In this document: positions 33,309-45,100 of the stretch, piece by piece
Numbering within the stretch: position 1 is the stretch's first letter
Layout of the letters: the number at the start of each line of letters is the position of its first letter
Assembly (NCBI GenBank): GCA_031769625.1
Contig: JAUIMM010000688.1
Coordinates: 1,121,001 to 1,185,000 of the forward strand
Source of the DNA: Taudactylus pleione
Taxonomy: Eukaryota > Chordata > Amphibia > Anura > Myobatrachidae
DNA: 64,000 nucleotides
Reading direction: 5' to 3'
Made by a program: the position numbers and the translations under genes
Notes under the pieces: generated by a model
What the model was told of the DNA's origin: nothing
Databases searched by the model: none
What the model saw: only the letters and a program-made list of their open reading frames with translations

Positions 33309-34885
33309 TATATAAAAAAAAACACCAAATGAAACCATCTAAATTCCTGTCCAGGGTAATTATATTCATCTATTTAATTTCCTCTTTTCAGCCTTATTCA
33401 TCTATTTCATTTCCTCTTTTCAGCCTTAGATTTAAATTGAAAGTAAACCAAAGCCTTATTTCTATATCCTCCAATATTAAATGTAGTAATTTTCCTTATT
33501 CTAACTCCTCAACAAGGGTTTGTTAATTTGTCAGCATATATTCTCCATTTATGCCACTTTTTGAAAATAACACAATTAATATTTTTTGTTTCCATCTCAT
33601 AGCTGTAGTTTATCTTATTTATTATTAAAGATACTTGTGGTATTTGATCCTGTTTCCAAAATGTTGCAATAGTTATTTAGTAGCTATAAGAATATGGTTT
33701 AATAGATATCTATTAAAATTTTCTATGGAAGAGGAGACTATATACAGGAAAACCATTTGAGGGGATGTGTTGCTTCTAATTTCCAAAACCTGATAAATCG
33801 TTTTTTCTATCTCTACCCACATAGGTCTTAACTTCCCCAAAATATATGCATTATATCACCAACCTCCTCCAAACGGGATGCAGTCAGTAAGCAGACGGTT
33901 GAAATGCCGACTGCCGGCTTCCCGACTGTCTAATCCCGACAGGGGTCTAATGATATGCGTCAAAATCCTGACACCTGTCATTATCCCTACGCCGGGAGAC
34001 CGACGCCCGGCATACCGAACGAAGGTAAGCCAGGTGGCAGGCGCGGACAGGGGGTGGGAGGGTTAGGGGCTCCCAGGTTGGGGACTTAGGGTTAGGCACC
34101 CTCGGGGGGAGGTTAGGGTGGCACCCCCCCCTGGGAAACTTAGGTTTTGGCACTTAGGGGGGGTTGGGGTTAGGCACCCCTAAGGGAGGGTTAGGGGGGG
34201 AGACAGGGTTAGTTTAACTTCCCTAAATCACCTGTCGGGATCTTCACTGATGCCGGTCTTCCGGCGGCGGGATTTGAACCTACTGATTCCCTCCAAACAC
34301 CTCCAACAAGAGTTAACCTGGTTGCTATGGACAACATCTCCTTTTCTAAAAACTCTCACTTTAGTAAAAATATCCCTAAGACTCTACATTTTCCATGTCA
34401 ATATAAGTTTTATGATATCTGCTGTAGGGAAACGCTGTCCTGTTAATATGCTACGCCAAATGTAATAGCCTCCAATTGGCTAACAGTGACGATTTTTCTA
34501 CAGTAGTTGAAGTGGCAATTGTTTTTTTTCTAAGGCAAAACCAGGTTGATTTTGCCTTTAAGAAAAATTGCTGCTTTAAGTCCAGTGGAAAATTCACTGG
34601 GAAAAAACTAACTTTTTGACAAATTAGAAGTTCTTGCTTTTGGTCCGTTGTCATTTATAAACAAACTTACAATTTGATGGCAGAACAGAACCTATTTAGC
34701 CAGCTCCTTGTTGTGTATGCTTGTGTGACAAAACAAGGGGTTAACTTTGTACACTAATAATGCACCTTGTTTCACACAGATAATGGATTATGGTTAGGGT
34801 ATATTTCACGCACTTATGTTACACAGATCGCCAAGTTCCAAGTGTTTCGGACATGACCAAAATGGTTAAGCGTGTATAGACCTAA
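33309..34885. other. AT-rich intergenic sequence with a CCTAACC-type MITE
   Basis: No gene is seen. About 33870-34275 is a MITE-like repeat with GGTTAGGG-rich interior and a GAACGAAGGTAAGCC donor-like string near 34020. About 34300-34400 is half of a palindromic element related to 38308-38485 (GGTTGCTATGGACAACATC, CACTTTAGTAAAAATA). 34470-34640 has inverted arms TTTTGCCTTTAAGAAAAATTG. Confidence 0.5.
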
Positions 34886-35213
34886 AGGTGGGTACACACT
34901 AAACGATTGTGTGCCCAGTGATGGGACCCACGATTCCAGCGTCGATGAACCGACATATCGGGTGGTCCGTACACACTGGGCGATCCAGTGCTCGATTGCA
35001 CGATATGCCAGCCACTGACGCATAGCGCTGCATGGGATCGTCAGCCGCATCACCTGATCTTCCTGCATGTACAAAAGATCAGGCGATGTGGTTGATGACC
35101 CCACGGGAGTGCGCACTGTATGATGTAGTGCATACGCACTGCACGATATTGACGATTTGTCGTTATGATGTGTCGGAATCGGGCAAATCGTTAGCAATAT
35201 CGTGTAGTGTGTT
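34886..35213. mobile_element. Palindromic MITE
   Basis: Ends AAGGTGGGTACACACTAAACG and CGTGTAGTGTGTTAGG; internal GATCAGGTGATG / CATCGCCTGATC type arms. No coding capacity. Confidence 0.75.
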
Positions 35214-35216
35214 AGG

Positions 35217-35768
35217 GGGCGATTCAGACCCAGACGCAGCGATCGCAAGCTATGGCCGATTGTCGCCCGTCTGCATATGCATCAATATGCGAATGCGCGA
35301 GCCAGTCTTTACGATTGGGAAGCTATCGCTCGGAGTACACAGACCGCCCGCTACTTTCAGTGACAGAATGCGCCATTTGTGGGTGGTGATGGGGGAAGGT
35401 GCTTGTAATAAAGGGAAGTGGTGCTGCGAACGCAGGCGTGTCTGAGCGTCAAAACGGCGTTAACAGGGCGTGCATAATTAAAGTGGAGCATCAATGTACA
35501 CGTCACCTGGCTTTTTTTGACTGCAGTACTCGCAGTGCTTGCGGTAGGGTAGGGTCTACCTCTAGCACTGCATATGCCTCCGATGGCACCGATCGTTTAA
35601 TATACTTCCTGGAGATGACGTGTGCTGCGAAGGTAAAGGGGGCGGCATTAGACCAGCTTGCTATCGCTTTGCTGCCACAAGCTAAGACATTGAGGGCGTC
35701 CTTAAGTCGGGCCGTGCGAATGTGGAATTTGCATATCTGCCCCCTGACGAGAGGGTCTGAATGAGCTC
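35217..35768. mobile_element. MITE with GATTCAGACCC ends
   Basis: Left end GGGGGCGATTCAGACCC and right end GGGTCTGAATGAGCTCC are inverted. Its composition and ends match the GGGCCTGATTCAGA group. No transposase. Confidence 0.65.
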
Positions 35769-36557
35769 CTTAGTACACTATTCATGTTTTCTTCGTATGT
35801 ACCGTATTGTCACTTACCAGACCACGGGTGCCGCTTACCACATCCGATGTGTCATGGGGTCTCTCTCTGGTCTGGCCACCACCTCCTTGTTCGGCATATT
35901 GCTGGCTTCTTCCTATGTTTTCCAGCAGCACAGCGATGCCATGCATGCAGGCCGCCATCTTGACTAGTTCCTGGCAGCCGTCAGCCAAACCCCCTTTTTA
36001 AAAATCAAGCCCAAGGACGTACTGTAGGTGCCCTATTTAAACCCCTTTAGTGCTGGTAACCTTTGCCTGAAATTCTTCTATCCTTAGATTGATGGTCCTA
36101 GCGTTTCTGTGACTGCAGTTTATCCTGGTGTTCCTGATTTTCCAGCTTTCTTCTGGTGTTCTAGAGCCTCCAGCTTTCTCCTGGTATTCCTGTGTCTCCC
36201 GTCCTCCTACGTGTTGCCTCGTGCCTAGCGGATCCATTCCGTGCCTAAGTATCTCCGAACTTCTCCTGTGACCCCACTGTGTTCCTGATATGCTACAATC
36301 GCCCCAGTCATTCTTGACGGGCATGATGGTGTCCGCAGTTTCTCCTGTCACTAGCCTCACACCCCAAGGACACCTACTACCACCTTGTCCCATCCCAATC
36401 ACACCCTGTGCCAACATGGGTGGCCTTGACCTGCGGGCTCGTGGCAGCGAAGTCCATCCTGCCTTGCTGCAGTTCTTGATGAAAAATGGGGAATCTATTA
36501 GTTTCTAGGGGGTCTATGTACTAAGCCTTGGAGTGAGATAAAGTGAATGGAGATAAC
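35769..36557. other. Intergenic sequence, unclassified
   Basis: Moderately GC-rich text without a supported gene. 36507-36545 is the left end of a family C MITE (TCTATGTACTAAGCCTTGG) cut off by the next insertion. Confidence 0.45.
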
Positions 36558-36935
36558 GGGCTGGATTCATTATGGATCGCAACTGCGACAGTGTACGTAG
36601 ATCGATGGTGCCTATTGTGCATGCATCACAGCGCACGAACGTGAGTTATGATTGCGATCACTCATGCAGAAAGAAAGCATCGCAGAGGGAGTGACAGGAC
36701 GTGAGCGTTTGGAGGTGGTGCCTGTCCGTTTGAACGTCGTTGCATAGGCGTGCATACATTAGCCACTGCAACGGCATACGCAGCATGTGTACTCACTGCG
36801 TGCCACGAGGTTAGCGATTTCTATGTAAGGTCAGGGCTGCTGTAATTGTGCGCGCGCATGCAAACGCATACACACTGCGAAAATCGGCCAGCTACGAGCG
36901 AACGCATCCTAGCGAATGGGTCTGACTCAGGACCT
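36558..36935. mobile_element. MITE with GGATTCATTATGGATCGCAA-type left end
   Basis: Left end resembles 28694 (GGCCTGATTCATTACCGATCG) and right end reads TCTGACTCAGGACC. It is inserted into a family C MITE. A C-rich tract follows at 36969-37000. Confidence 0.6.
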
Positions 36936-37059
36936 GTGTCCCCACCAAAAGTGCTGTTAAGTGATTTATTCCCCCCCCCCCCCAGCCCCCCCCCATTCAT
37001 AAAAGTGCTATAACTCTTTTGGTGATTTGTGTTAAACAAACTTAACATCTTTTATCCAG

Positions 37060-37220
37060 ATGTGTGCCTGGGTGTAAGACATGTTCATACAGTGCAGAGA
37101 GCAAGAAAGTGGCCTTAATTGTCCCCTACACAGCGGCCGACAGCACAATACACAAACTATATGGCTATGCCCAGTTTGCCACTGAGAAAGTCCACAGTAG
37201 CAGCAGGATCATCAACATAG
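37060..37220 (+). CDS. Unidentified candidate coding exon
   Basis: A 161-bp stretch bounded by ATCTTTTATCCAG and ATAG|GTAAGAAG, open in one frame for 53 codons with 1 base on each side (phase 2 in, phase 1 out). The peptide starts CVPGCKTCSYSAESKKVALI, continues VPYTAADSTIHKLYGYAQF and ends ATEKVHSSSRIINI. Its composition looks like real protein, with four cysteines at the start, and it does not belong to any transposon family seen here. I do not recognise the gene. The candidate exon at 54352-54450 is on the same strand and its acceptor phase fits, so the two could belong to one gene that overlaps gene 2 on the opposite strand, or be remnants of a duplicated gene. Confidence 0.35.
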
Positions 37221-37361
37221 GTAAGAAGTGATGGGATTACTTTGCTATTCAGCTTCCGGAGGGAGGGGCTAAATCCAATATGGAACATGGGCCCACTAAC
37301 GTTTTAAGAGGTCCCTGAGCTTAGATACACACGTTTAAACAGCGTTAGCTAATCAGGAAGA

Positions 37362-38305
37362 GCAGTGGCGGAACTTGCGAGTGGTGGGCCCAGGTGCAAA
37401 AATTTGCTTTGCGCCACCCTTCTCCGTCCTACTCCATGTTCAGAGTGCAGTGGGTGACAGGGAGAGGCAAGAGGTAGACAAAGAGAGGCAAGAAGGTGAC
37501 AAGGAGAGGGTGACAGGGAGAGATAACAGGCACAGGCAGTGGGTGATAGGAAGAGGTGGCAGGCAGTGGGTGACAGGGAGAGGGAAGAGGCTGTGGGTGA
37601 GAGGGTGACAGGGAGAGGGAGGGGCAGTCGGTGATAGGGAGAGGGTGACAGGGAAATGCAGTAGGTGCCCGACACATTATACCACACTGTAGTGCCCCAC
37701 ACATTATGCCACACTATAGCGCCCCCCACTTATGCCACACTGTAGTACCCACACTATAGTGCCCCCACATTATGCTACACTGTAGTGCCAACACATTATG
37801 CCACCTGTAGTGCCCACATAATGTACTCACCAGCAGCATCCTCAGGCAGCCGGCAGAGCAGCAGTCACAGTGTCACAATGAGTCACACCCATGAGGCTTC
37901 GCTGCTGCTAAACTCCAGGTCAGAGGAGCATGTGATGGGGTCCTCCGATCAGAGCTCAGCATATGCTCCTCTGACGCCACGGCAGAGACTACTGGGGTAT
38001 AATACCCAGTAGTGCACTGCAGTACTGAGCCTGACTGCACTGTTCCCTGGTCCTCTCTGCGTGTAGCAGCCGGCCCTCTCAGTCAGAGCCTTGATGACTG
38101 CCCGGCAAGCAGCTGTACTGCAGCCTGCCATTTACAAACGGCGTCGGGCAGTGTGGACTCCTATATTGCGATGGCAATCTCAATTATCATCTGCTGCTAC
38201 TTCTGTCATAAGTGTTTTGCCATATGATACATGGTTATCAATCTCAATTTTGTGTGATATTGTAACATTTGTTTTTTTTTATTGTCTATGCATTGTTATT
38301 AAACA
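37362..38305. repeat. Low-complexity and repeat-derived sequence
   Basis: Begins with a hAT-like end (CAGTGGCGGAACTTGCGAG). Contains GGTGACAGGGAGAGG-type short tandem repeats (37440-37660) and CACACTGTAGTGCCC-type repeats (37680-37815). No supported gene. Confidence 0.55.
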
Positions 38306-38307
38306 TT

Positions 38308-38485
38308 GAGGGGTATATTTACCAAAGTGCTGGTTTTTTAGAACTGGAGATGTTGCCCATAGCAACCAATCATATTCTACTTAACATTTATCTAACCCCA
38401 TATAGAAGAGAATAGCTAGAATCTGACTGGTTGCTATGGGCAACATCACTTCTAAAAACCTGCACTTTAGTAAATATACCCCTTA
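38308..38485. mobile_element. Palindromic MITE
   Basis: Ends AGGGGTATATTTACCAAAGTG and CACTTTAGTAAATATACCCCT, arms GATGTTGCCCATAGCAACCA / TGGTTGCTATGGGCAACATC. About 178 bp. Confidence 0.85.
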
Positions 38486-38486
38486 A

Positions 38487-38777
38487 GGAGCCTATCCACT
38501 AGGCGACCTGAAAGACTGAACGTGTAGTGTTCAGACCTTCAGGTCACCGAGGTGCGGTGCCCGCACTGAACGGCGTTCACTGAACATGGGGAACCTTACG
38601 AGCGTCGTCATGTTGACGAGCATGTTCAGTAGATAGTTGGGGTCGGCAAGGACCCAGCGAGCACACGCATCGCTGGTCCTTGCCGGCTATCCATTACACA
38701 ACTTTGTAAACAATGCGACCAAAACCTCCTGATATTAGTTGGATTGTTCACAAAGTCGTGTAATGGATAGGCCCTTT
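38487..38777. mobile_element. Palindromic MITE
   Basis: Ends AGGAGCCTATCCACTAGG and TGTAATGGATAGGCCCTTT; inner arms CGACCTGAAAGACTGAACG. It directly abuts the preceding MITE. Confidence 0.65.
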
Positions 38778-38888
38778 TAGTCTTTTTATTGTTACCTTGG
38801 AACCATCTTTTTGATTAGACCTCAAGTGCTGTTAAGTTATACATTCATTAGGACACATCTGAATGTCACTATCGGTAAGTCAGCTTTA

Positions 38889-39186
38889 AGGTGTATACAC
38901 ACGAACGAGTTTTTGAACGATTTGTCATTAACGACGTCATTATCATTAAAAAAATCGTTCAGTTTCTGAGTTATAACAGTGAATGATAATCGTTCAAGCG
39001 CGCTCCCGTTTGTAGCTATCGTTCATCGTCCATTTCAGACTGTCCAACATAACGATTTTCATTAAGGGAAGGAACATTTTTCGTTCATCGTTGTAAAAAT
39101 CGTTCACTTTTTCAAGGGAAAATCTGACTGAAATTCTGACAGATAATCATTTGTTACAAAATCGTTACGTGTGTATGCACCTTTAG
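38889..39186. mobile_element. Palindromic MITE (family D), copy 2
   Basis: Ends AAGGTGTATACACACGAACG and TTACGTGTGTATGCACCTTT, the same family as 20815-21045, in a near full-length form with ATCGTTCA-type inner arms. Confidence 0.8.
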
Positions 39187-39396
39187 ATAGCTTGCTTTAA
39201 TGAGTTGATAGGGGCAGCTGGTATAAGGTAGTGATAAATAACCTCATAGCAACCATTTTGTCTTGTTTTAGTTATTCATGAAGTATGAAAGTGTCAGTGA
39301 TACTGTGTTTTGTCAGATTGACCCCATGTAGATGTGCAATTCTGTGTTCTCACCAATTGCTTATATAAACTTTTTTTTTTTTAGCTAGTTTTTCGT

Positions 39397-39761
39397 CAGG
39401 GCCGTCTCTAGGGGTGTTCGACCTGAGCGGTCGAACAGGGGCGCCATCCATAAAGGGCGCACCCTTCCCCGGCTTCCCGATTTCAGCGGGACCGTACTGT
39501 CCTGCTGTTCCACCCGTGGGCCGGTGCTGGGAGCAGGAGTCTGAATGGATGCTGCGCGCATGCCGTGAGAGGGCTGGGGGAGGCCCAGCTAGTGAGGCTT
39601 CCCGCAGCCTGACGTTTTGTGGTGGCGTGCCATGCGGGTACGCCCCTCAGATAACGTCACGTAAGGAGGCGTGACCTATGGTAATTATGCCACACCCCCA
39701 ATATTCGGTGCGCAGAGCACTCGGCCAGCACAGGGCGCTATTAGCCCTGGATCCGGCCCTG
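39397..39761. mobile_element. hAT-like non-autonomous element
   Basis: Ends CAGGGCCGTCTCTAGG and CTGGATCCGGCCCTG; flanking 8-mers TTTTTCGT (39389-39396) and CTTCTCGT (39762-39769) agree at 6 of 8 positions, as expected for an old hAT 8-bp duplication. Confidence 0.7.
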
Positions 39762-40013
39762 CTTCTCGTAAACACATAATCCTTCATTATTAGGAAGATT
39801 ATTTGCCAACAATATTTCATGGTGCTGTAGATCGGATTGCCAGCACGGCCACCTGACATTCAGGCTATGAGCATAAGACAGAAATTCTCTTTGCTCTTCA
39901 TAGAAAGTTTACATTCAAGTCCAAAAAATTAGCTCATGCTGAAAAGTGAAGATTGGTCCCATGAAAAATGTGAGATCTGTACACCGCAGGACAGTATATT
40001 TGTGCAACGTGCT

Positions 40014-40400
40014 GCAAAATGGGATGCAGTCATAATGATGACAGTCTCAATGTCGACACCACAATGTTGTTGAGATGTCGACATGTAACATTGCCCACAT
40101 CTGCAGAATGTTGGAGGGTTAGGCACTAGGAAGCAGGTTAGGGTTGGCTGCAGCAGCGGAGGGTTAGGGGTTCTCTTGGTGGAACAGCCAGACGTCCCCT
40201 TCAGGTGACCGCTGGACCCGGAAGACACAGCTGGAGTCGCTAAACCAGGTAAGTCACCACTGGATCACCAGGAACATTTTGTCAATATTCTAAATCACGT
40301 CAACATTTCATCAGTGTAGACATGCCAGGTATGTTGACATCATGACTGTTGACATACTCATGTCAACATTATTAATGTCGACAAAATATACTGAACCTCT
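40014..40400. mobile_element. MITE-like repeat of the GGTTAGG family
   Basis: Contains GTCGACATGTAACATTG / TGTTGACATAC-type arms, a GGAGGGTTAGG interior and AACCAGGTAAGTCACC near 40245. Related pieces at 3640, 22385 and 33870 share the interior and the donor-like string. Confidence 0.5.
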
Positions 40401-40730
40401 GCAAATAGCTGTACATGAACGAAAGCAAACACTAAATGAAAACAACCTACTGTATATCTGAAAAATAAATAAAGGCCCCTGCGAGAGAGGACCTCTTACT
40501 AGCACTCCACAATGGATGTTTCTAATGAGTTTTTACAAAGGATCTTCTAAGCTAAAATGAATTGCTTTTGCCATGTGTTCAGAGAAATAAATTGAGTTGG
40601 ATCCTGCCCATTACTCACCAATCCGGCAAACCAGGGCCACCCAATTAAAATTCAGCTAAATTAAGTAAAAATCACTGGTTTCACTTTGTAATCTGTAGCT
40701 GCTAACAATTTTACCAGTTTCCCAGTGTTA

Positions 40731-40999
40731 AGGTGCCCATACATCTGCGACGGATCGCCGCGATGCGATCGGAAATTGCCCATCAGAAATTTCCGATCGC
40801 CCACCATCGATGTTCAGCGATCCATCGCCGGATCACTGACATTTGACATGTTAAATGTCCCAGATTTGACGATCACGATCATTTTGTGATCGCGATCGTC
40901 AAATCGCCAAAATCCAACATGTTGGATTTCTACGATCCTGCGATGCCGGGTTGCAGCAATGCAGGATCGCGGCAATCCGTCGCAGATGTATGGGGCCCA
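40731..40999. mobile_element. Palindromic MITE (family A), copy 2
   Basis: Ends AGGTGCCCATACATCTGCGA and TCGCAGATGTATGGGGCCCA, flanked by TTA at 40728-40730 and 41000-41002. It is nearly the same length as copy 1 at 11631-11898. Confidence 0.85.
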
Positions 41000-41394
41000 T
41001 TACTCTCACTGCAATAAAAACAAATCCGTACAGAATGAAGACATTATCGCTTGTTTTTTCACATACGACATTTGTTACAGAACCTATAAACAATGTGTAT
41101 GAATAAAATCACCTGCTATTTCTGCATTGATAGCACTGAGGGTGAAGCAAATATGCTAATTACCATTTAATAAGTATTATAATCACTCATAAATGTAGTT
41201 TCACCCAAGGAATACAATTCCTTTTCTAATCTAATTTAACTTATACTTCTATCAAGAAAGACTGCACGCAAGAGGTATCATTTGAGATATTATACAGTAT
41301 ATTCTCATGAACATATTGCTCTTTTTTTTACATATTATATAAAACTGACAACTCAGAGAATTATATGCACAGTAAAACTCCATTTGTATCACGT

Positions 41395-43585
41395 ACAATC
41401 CATATATAGTATGCACGTCATTCTTCCTATCTATCACGTACAATCCATATATAGTATGCACGTCATTCTTCCCATGTATCACGTACAATCCATATATAGT
41501 ATGCACGTCATTCTTCCCATCTATCACGTACAATCCATATATAGTATGCACGTCATTCTTCCCATCTATCACGTACAATCCATATATAGTATGCACGTCA
41601 TTCTTCCCATGTATCACGTACAATCCATATATAGTATGCACGTCATTCTTCCTATCTATCACGTACAATCCATATATAGTATGCACGTCATTCTTCCCAT
41701 GTATCACGTACAATCCATATATAGTATGCACGTCATTCTTCCCATCTATCACGTACAATCCATATATAGTATGCACGTCATTCTTCCCATCTATCACGTA
41801 CAATCCATATATAGTATGCACGTCATTCTTCCCATGTATCACGTACAATCCATATATAGTATGCACGTCATTCTTCCTATCTATCACGTACAATCCATAT
41901 ATAGTATGCACGTCATTCTTCCTATCTATCACGTACAATCCATATATAGTATGCACGTCATTCTTCCCATGTATCACGTACAATCCATATATAGTATGCA
42001 CGTCATTCTTCCCATGTATCACGTACAATCCATATATAGTATGCACGTCATTCTTCCTATCTATCACGTACAATCCATATATAGTATGCACGTCATTCTT
42101 CCCATGTATCACGTACAATCCATATATAGTATGCACGTCATTCTTCCTATCTATCACGTACAATCCATATATAGTATGCACGTCATTCTTCCCATGTATC
42201 ACGTACAATCCATATATAGTATGCACGTCATTCTTCCCATGTATCACGTACAATCCATATATAGTATGCACGTCATTCTTCCTATCTATCACGTACAATC
42301 CATATATAGTATGCACGTCATTCTTCCCATGTATCACGTACAATCCATATATAGTATGCACGTCATTCTTCCCATGTATCACGTACAATCCATATATAGT
42401 ATGCACGTCATTCTTCCCATGTATCACGTACAATCCATATATAGTATGCACGTCATTCTTCCCATGTATCACGTACAATCCATATATAGTATGCACGTCA
42501 TTCTTCCCATGTATCACGTACATTCCATATATAGTATGCACGTCATTCTTCCCATGTATCACGTACATTCCATATATAGTATGCACGTCATTCTTCCCAT
42601 CTATCACGTACAATCCATATATAGTATGCACGTCATTCTTCCCATCTATCACGTACAATCCATATATAGTATGCACGTCATTCTTCCCATCTATCACGTA
42701 CAATCCATATATAGTATGCACGTCATTCTTCTCATCTATCACGTACAATCCATATATAGTATGCACGTCATTCTTCCCATCTATCACGTACAATCCATAT
42801 ATAGTATGCACGTCATTCTTCCCATCTATCACGTACAATCCATATATAGTATGCACGTCATTCTTCCCATGTATCACGTACAATCCATATATAGTATGCA
42901 CGTCATTCTTCCCATGTATCACGTACAATCCATATATAGTATGCACGTCATTCTTCCCATGTATCACGTACAATCCATATATAGTATGCACGTCATTCTT
43001 CCCATGTATCACGTACAATCCATATATAGTATGCACGTCATTCTTCCCATGTATCACGTACAATCCATATATAGTATGCACGTCATTCTTCCCATGTATC
43101 ACATACATTCCATATATAGTATGCACGTCATTCTTCCCATGTATCACATACATTCCATATATAGTATGCACGTCATTCTTCCTATCACATACAATCCATA
43201 TATAGTATGCACGTCATTCTTCCTATCTATCACATACAATCCATATATAGTATGCACGTCATTCTTCCCATGTATCACATACAATCCATTTATAGTATGC
43301 ACGTCATTCTTCCCATGTATCACATACAATCCATATATAGTATGCACGTCATTCTTCCCATGTATCACATACAATCCATATATAGTATGCACGTCATTCT
43401 TCCCATCTATCACATACAATCCATATATAGTATGCACGTCATTCTTCCCATCTATCACATACAATCCATATATAGTATGCACGTCATTCTTCCTATGTAT
43501 CACATACAATCCATATATAGTATGCATGTCATTCTTCCCATGTATCACATACAATCCATATATAGTATGCATGTATATATCACAT
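41395..43585. repeat. 45-bp minisatellite, about 49 units
   Basis: Unit core CAATCCATATATAGTATGCA plus CGTCATTCTTCCCATSTATCA. The length is a multiple of three and the unit has open frames on both strands, which makes long artificial reading frames. Two sequence states are spatially separated: CACGTACAA-type units up to about 43090 and CACATACA-type units after it. Scattered YCTATC versus YCATGT variants mark sub-blocks. Confidence 0.95.
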
Positions 43586-43762
43586 GTAACCTATCACATT
43601 ACACCCAATGAATCCTCTCACACATTGTCACCATCCTTACCTGTGCCATTAGCTTACACTTAGCCATCCTTGTATGTTTCTGGGCTCCATTATCTGTATG
43701 CTGCTCCATCTGGAAGAAAGCCTGACTGTGTGTGTTTTGTACAGGTACCTCTGTGTGCTGAG

Positions 43763-44295
43763 GGCCTAATTCAGACCCGCTCGCGAGCGCAGGATGCTCA
43801 CAAGCGGGTCGATGGTGCCCTAATGCGCATGACGGAGGCTGCTCCGTCGTGCGCATGCGCGAGAACCGCATAGCGTCAGCCAAGCTGTCGCTATGGGTCT
43901 CGCACCAAAGGGGGCGTGCTGTCGATGGTGACTGACAGCACGCCCCCTTTGGTGGGCGTGCTGGGGGCGTGGCTGCCAGACGGAGGCGTTCCCATGGGAA
44001 CGCCTACCGTCTGGGTCCGGCCCAACTGACATCACTAGTGATGTCAGTGGGAGTGATTTTGGCTCTGATAGAGCCAAAATCACTCCAGGGCTTGCGGCAG
44101 ACGAGACCTACCGCAAGGGTCTCGTCGCAAGCCCGATGGTCTTGACCATCACGACCATCATCATGGACGCTCGCTATAGCTGTGGGTGGTAACCCACAGC
44201 TATGCGAGCGTCCATGAGGCCGCACCAAGTTGAGGTAGGAGGGCCCTGATTCAGAGCGAGCGCTCTGGTCAGAGCGTCCGGCTCTGAATCATCCC
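43763..44295. mobile_element. Hairpin-chain MITE, copy 2 (inverted relative to copy 1)
   Basis: Flanked by GAG at 43760-43762 and 44296-44298. It carries the same hairpins as 32731-33280 in reverse order: the GACCCGCTCG pair, the GCGCATGACGGAG pair, the GGGGGCGTGCTGTC pair, the GGAGGCGTTCCCATGGGAAC pair, CTGACATCACTAGTGATGTC, the AGTGATTTTGGCTC pair and the GGACGCTCGC pair. Several arms differ in sequence from copy 1 but still pair with each other. Confidence 0.85.
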
Positions 44296-45100
44296 GAGTG
44301 CAATACAAGAAGTAGGCAGCAATCTATTATTTGTATATGTGACTTTCCTGCAGCATCAGACAGGAAATAAGGGACAATCATCAATATGGAAATGCAGGGT
44401 GTATAGGTTTTAGCTCCCGAAAGCTGCCAGTACTATGGGTCAAACGTACTAGTTCACAACAAGGGCAGGCTATGTGTGGTTCTCCAGCTGCTTGGGACTG
44501 CACATCCCAGCATGCCCTGCTGCAGCTTTCCTACAAAGGCATGCTAAAACTGTAGCAGGTCATACTGGGATGTGTAGTTCCACAGCAGCTGGAGTGCCAC
44601 ACTTTGCCTTTTACAGTGTGCCAAAAGTGCAGATTCTGGCTCTAAATGACTGAAAGTGTCCGAGTTCGAAACCACTATCAGCCCGCAACACTCTCATAAC
44701 ACAGCCATAATATGGACCATCTCTACACGTCCACATAGCCACCTCCCAGTCACCGCGTCTCAAGTACGCCAACACCGTGGGACGTGGCAAAGATAAAACA
44801 ACATCGACCATTTCCATAAATATCGCCACCGCGTCCGTCTCTGAATCAGGCCACCTGCGTTCAGTAATGGATAACACAGGTCTGCAAAATTTAAGGTATT
44901 GAAAGCTTTTTTAATAATACCTTTATATTCTTAATTATACTCCTGTGTACATCAACAAAAAGTTTATAAAAAAAAATTACCACATCACATTTACCTATAA
45001 GGGGGTTACATACATTTTTAAGAAAAACCAAGTTTAATTGTTTTTTACATATTTATTGTGAAATATGAAGAAGTGTAGATGATATCACTGTGTTTTTGTC
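44296..45100. other. Intergenic sequence with a hAT-like palindrome
   Basis: 44460-44612 has inverted arms TGTGGTTCTCCAGCTGC and GCAGCTGGAGTGCCACA. 44640-44850 is a dispersed repeat whose phrase ATAGCCACCTCCCAGTC recurs at the right edge of the 50.4-52.3 kb array. No gene. Confidence 0.5.

Noticed and set aside
33935..34210. Telomere-like GGTTAGG text
   Set aside because: Irregular and embedded in a MITE family found at three other places; not an interstitial telomere array.
41252..43663. Two overlapping frames of 639 and 793 codons
   Set aside because: Both follow from the 45-bp unit, on opposite strands; no other protein feature.
43599..44228. Frames in the second hairpin-chain copy
   Set aside because: Same reason: palindromic GC-rich sequence opens frames on both strands.
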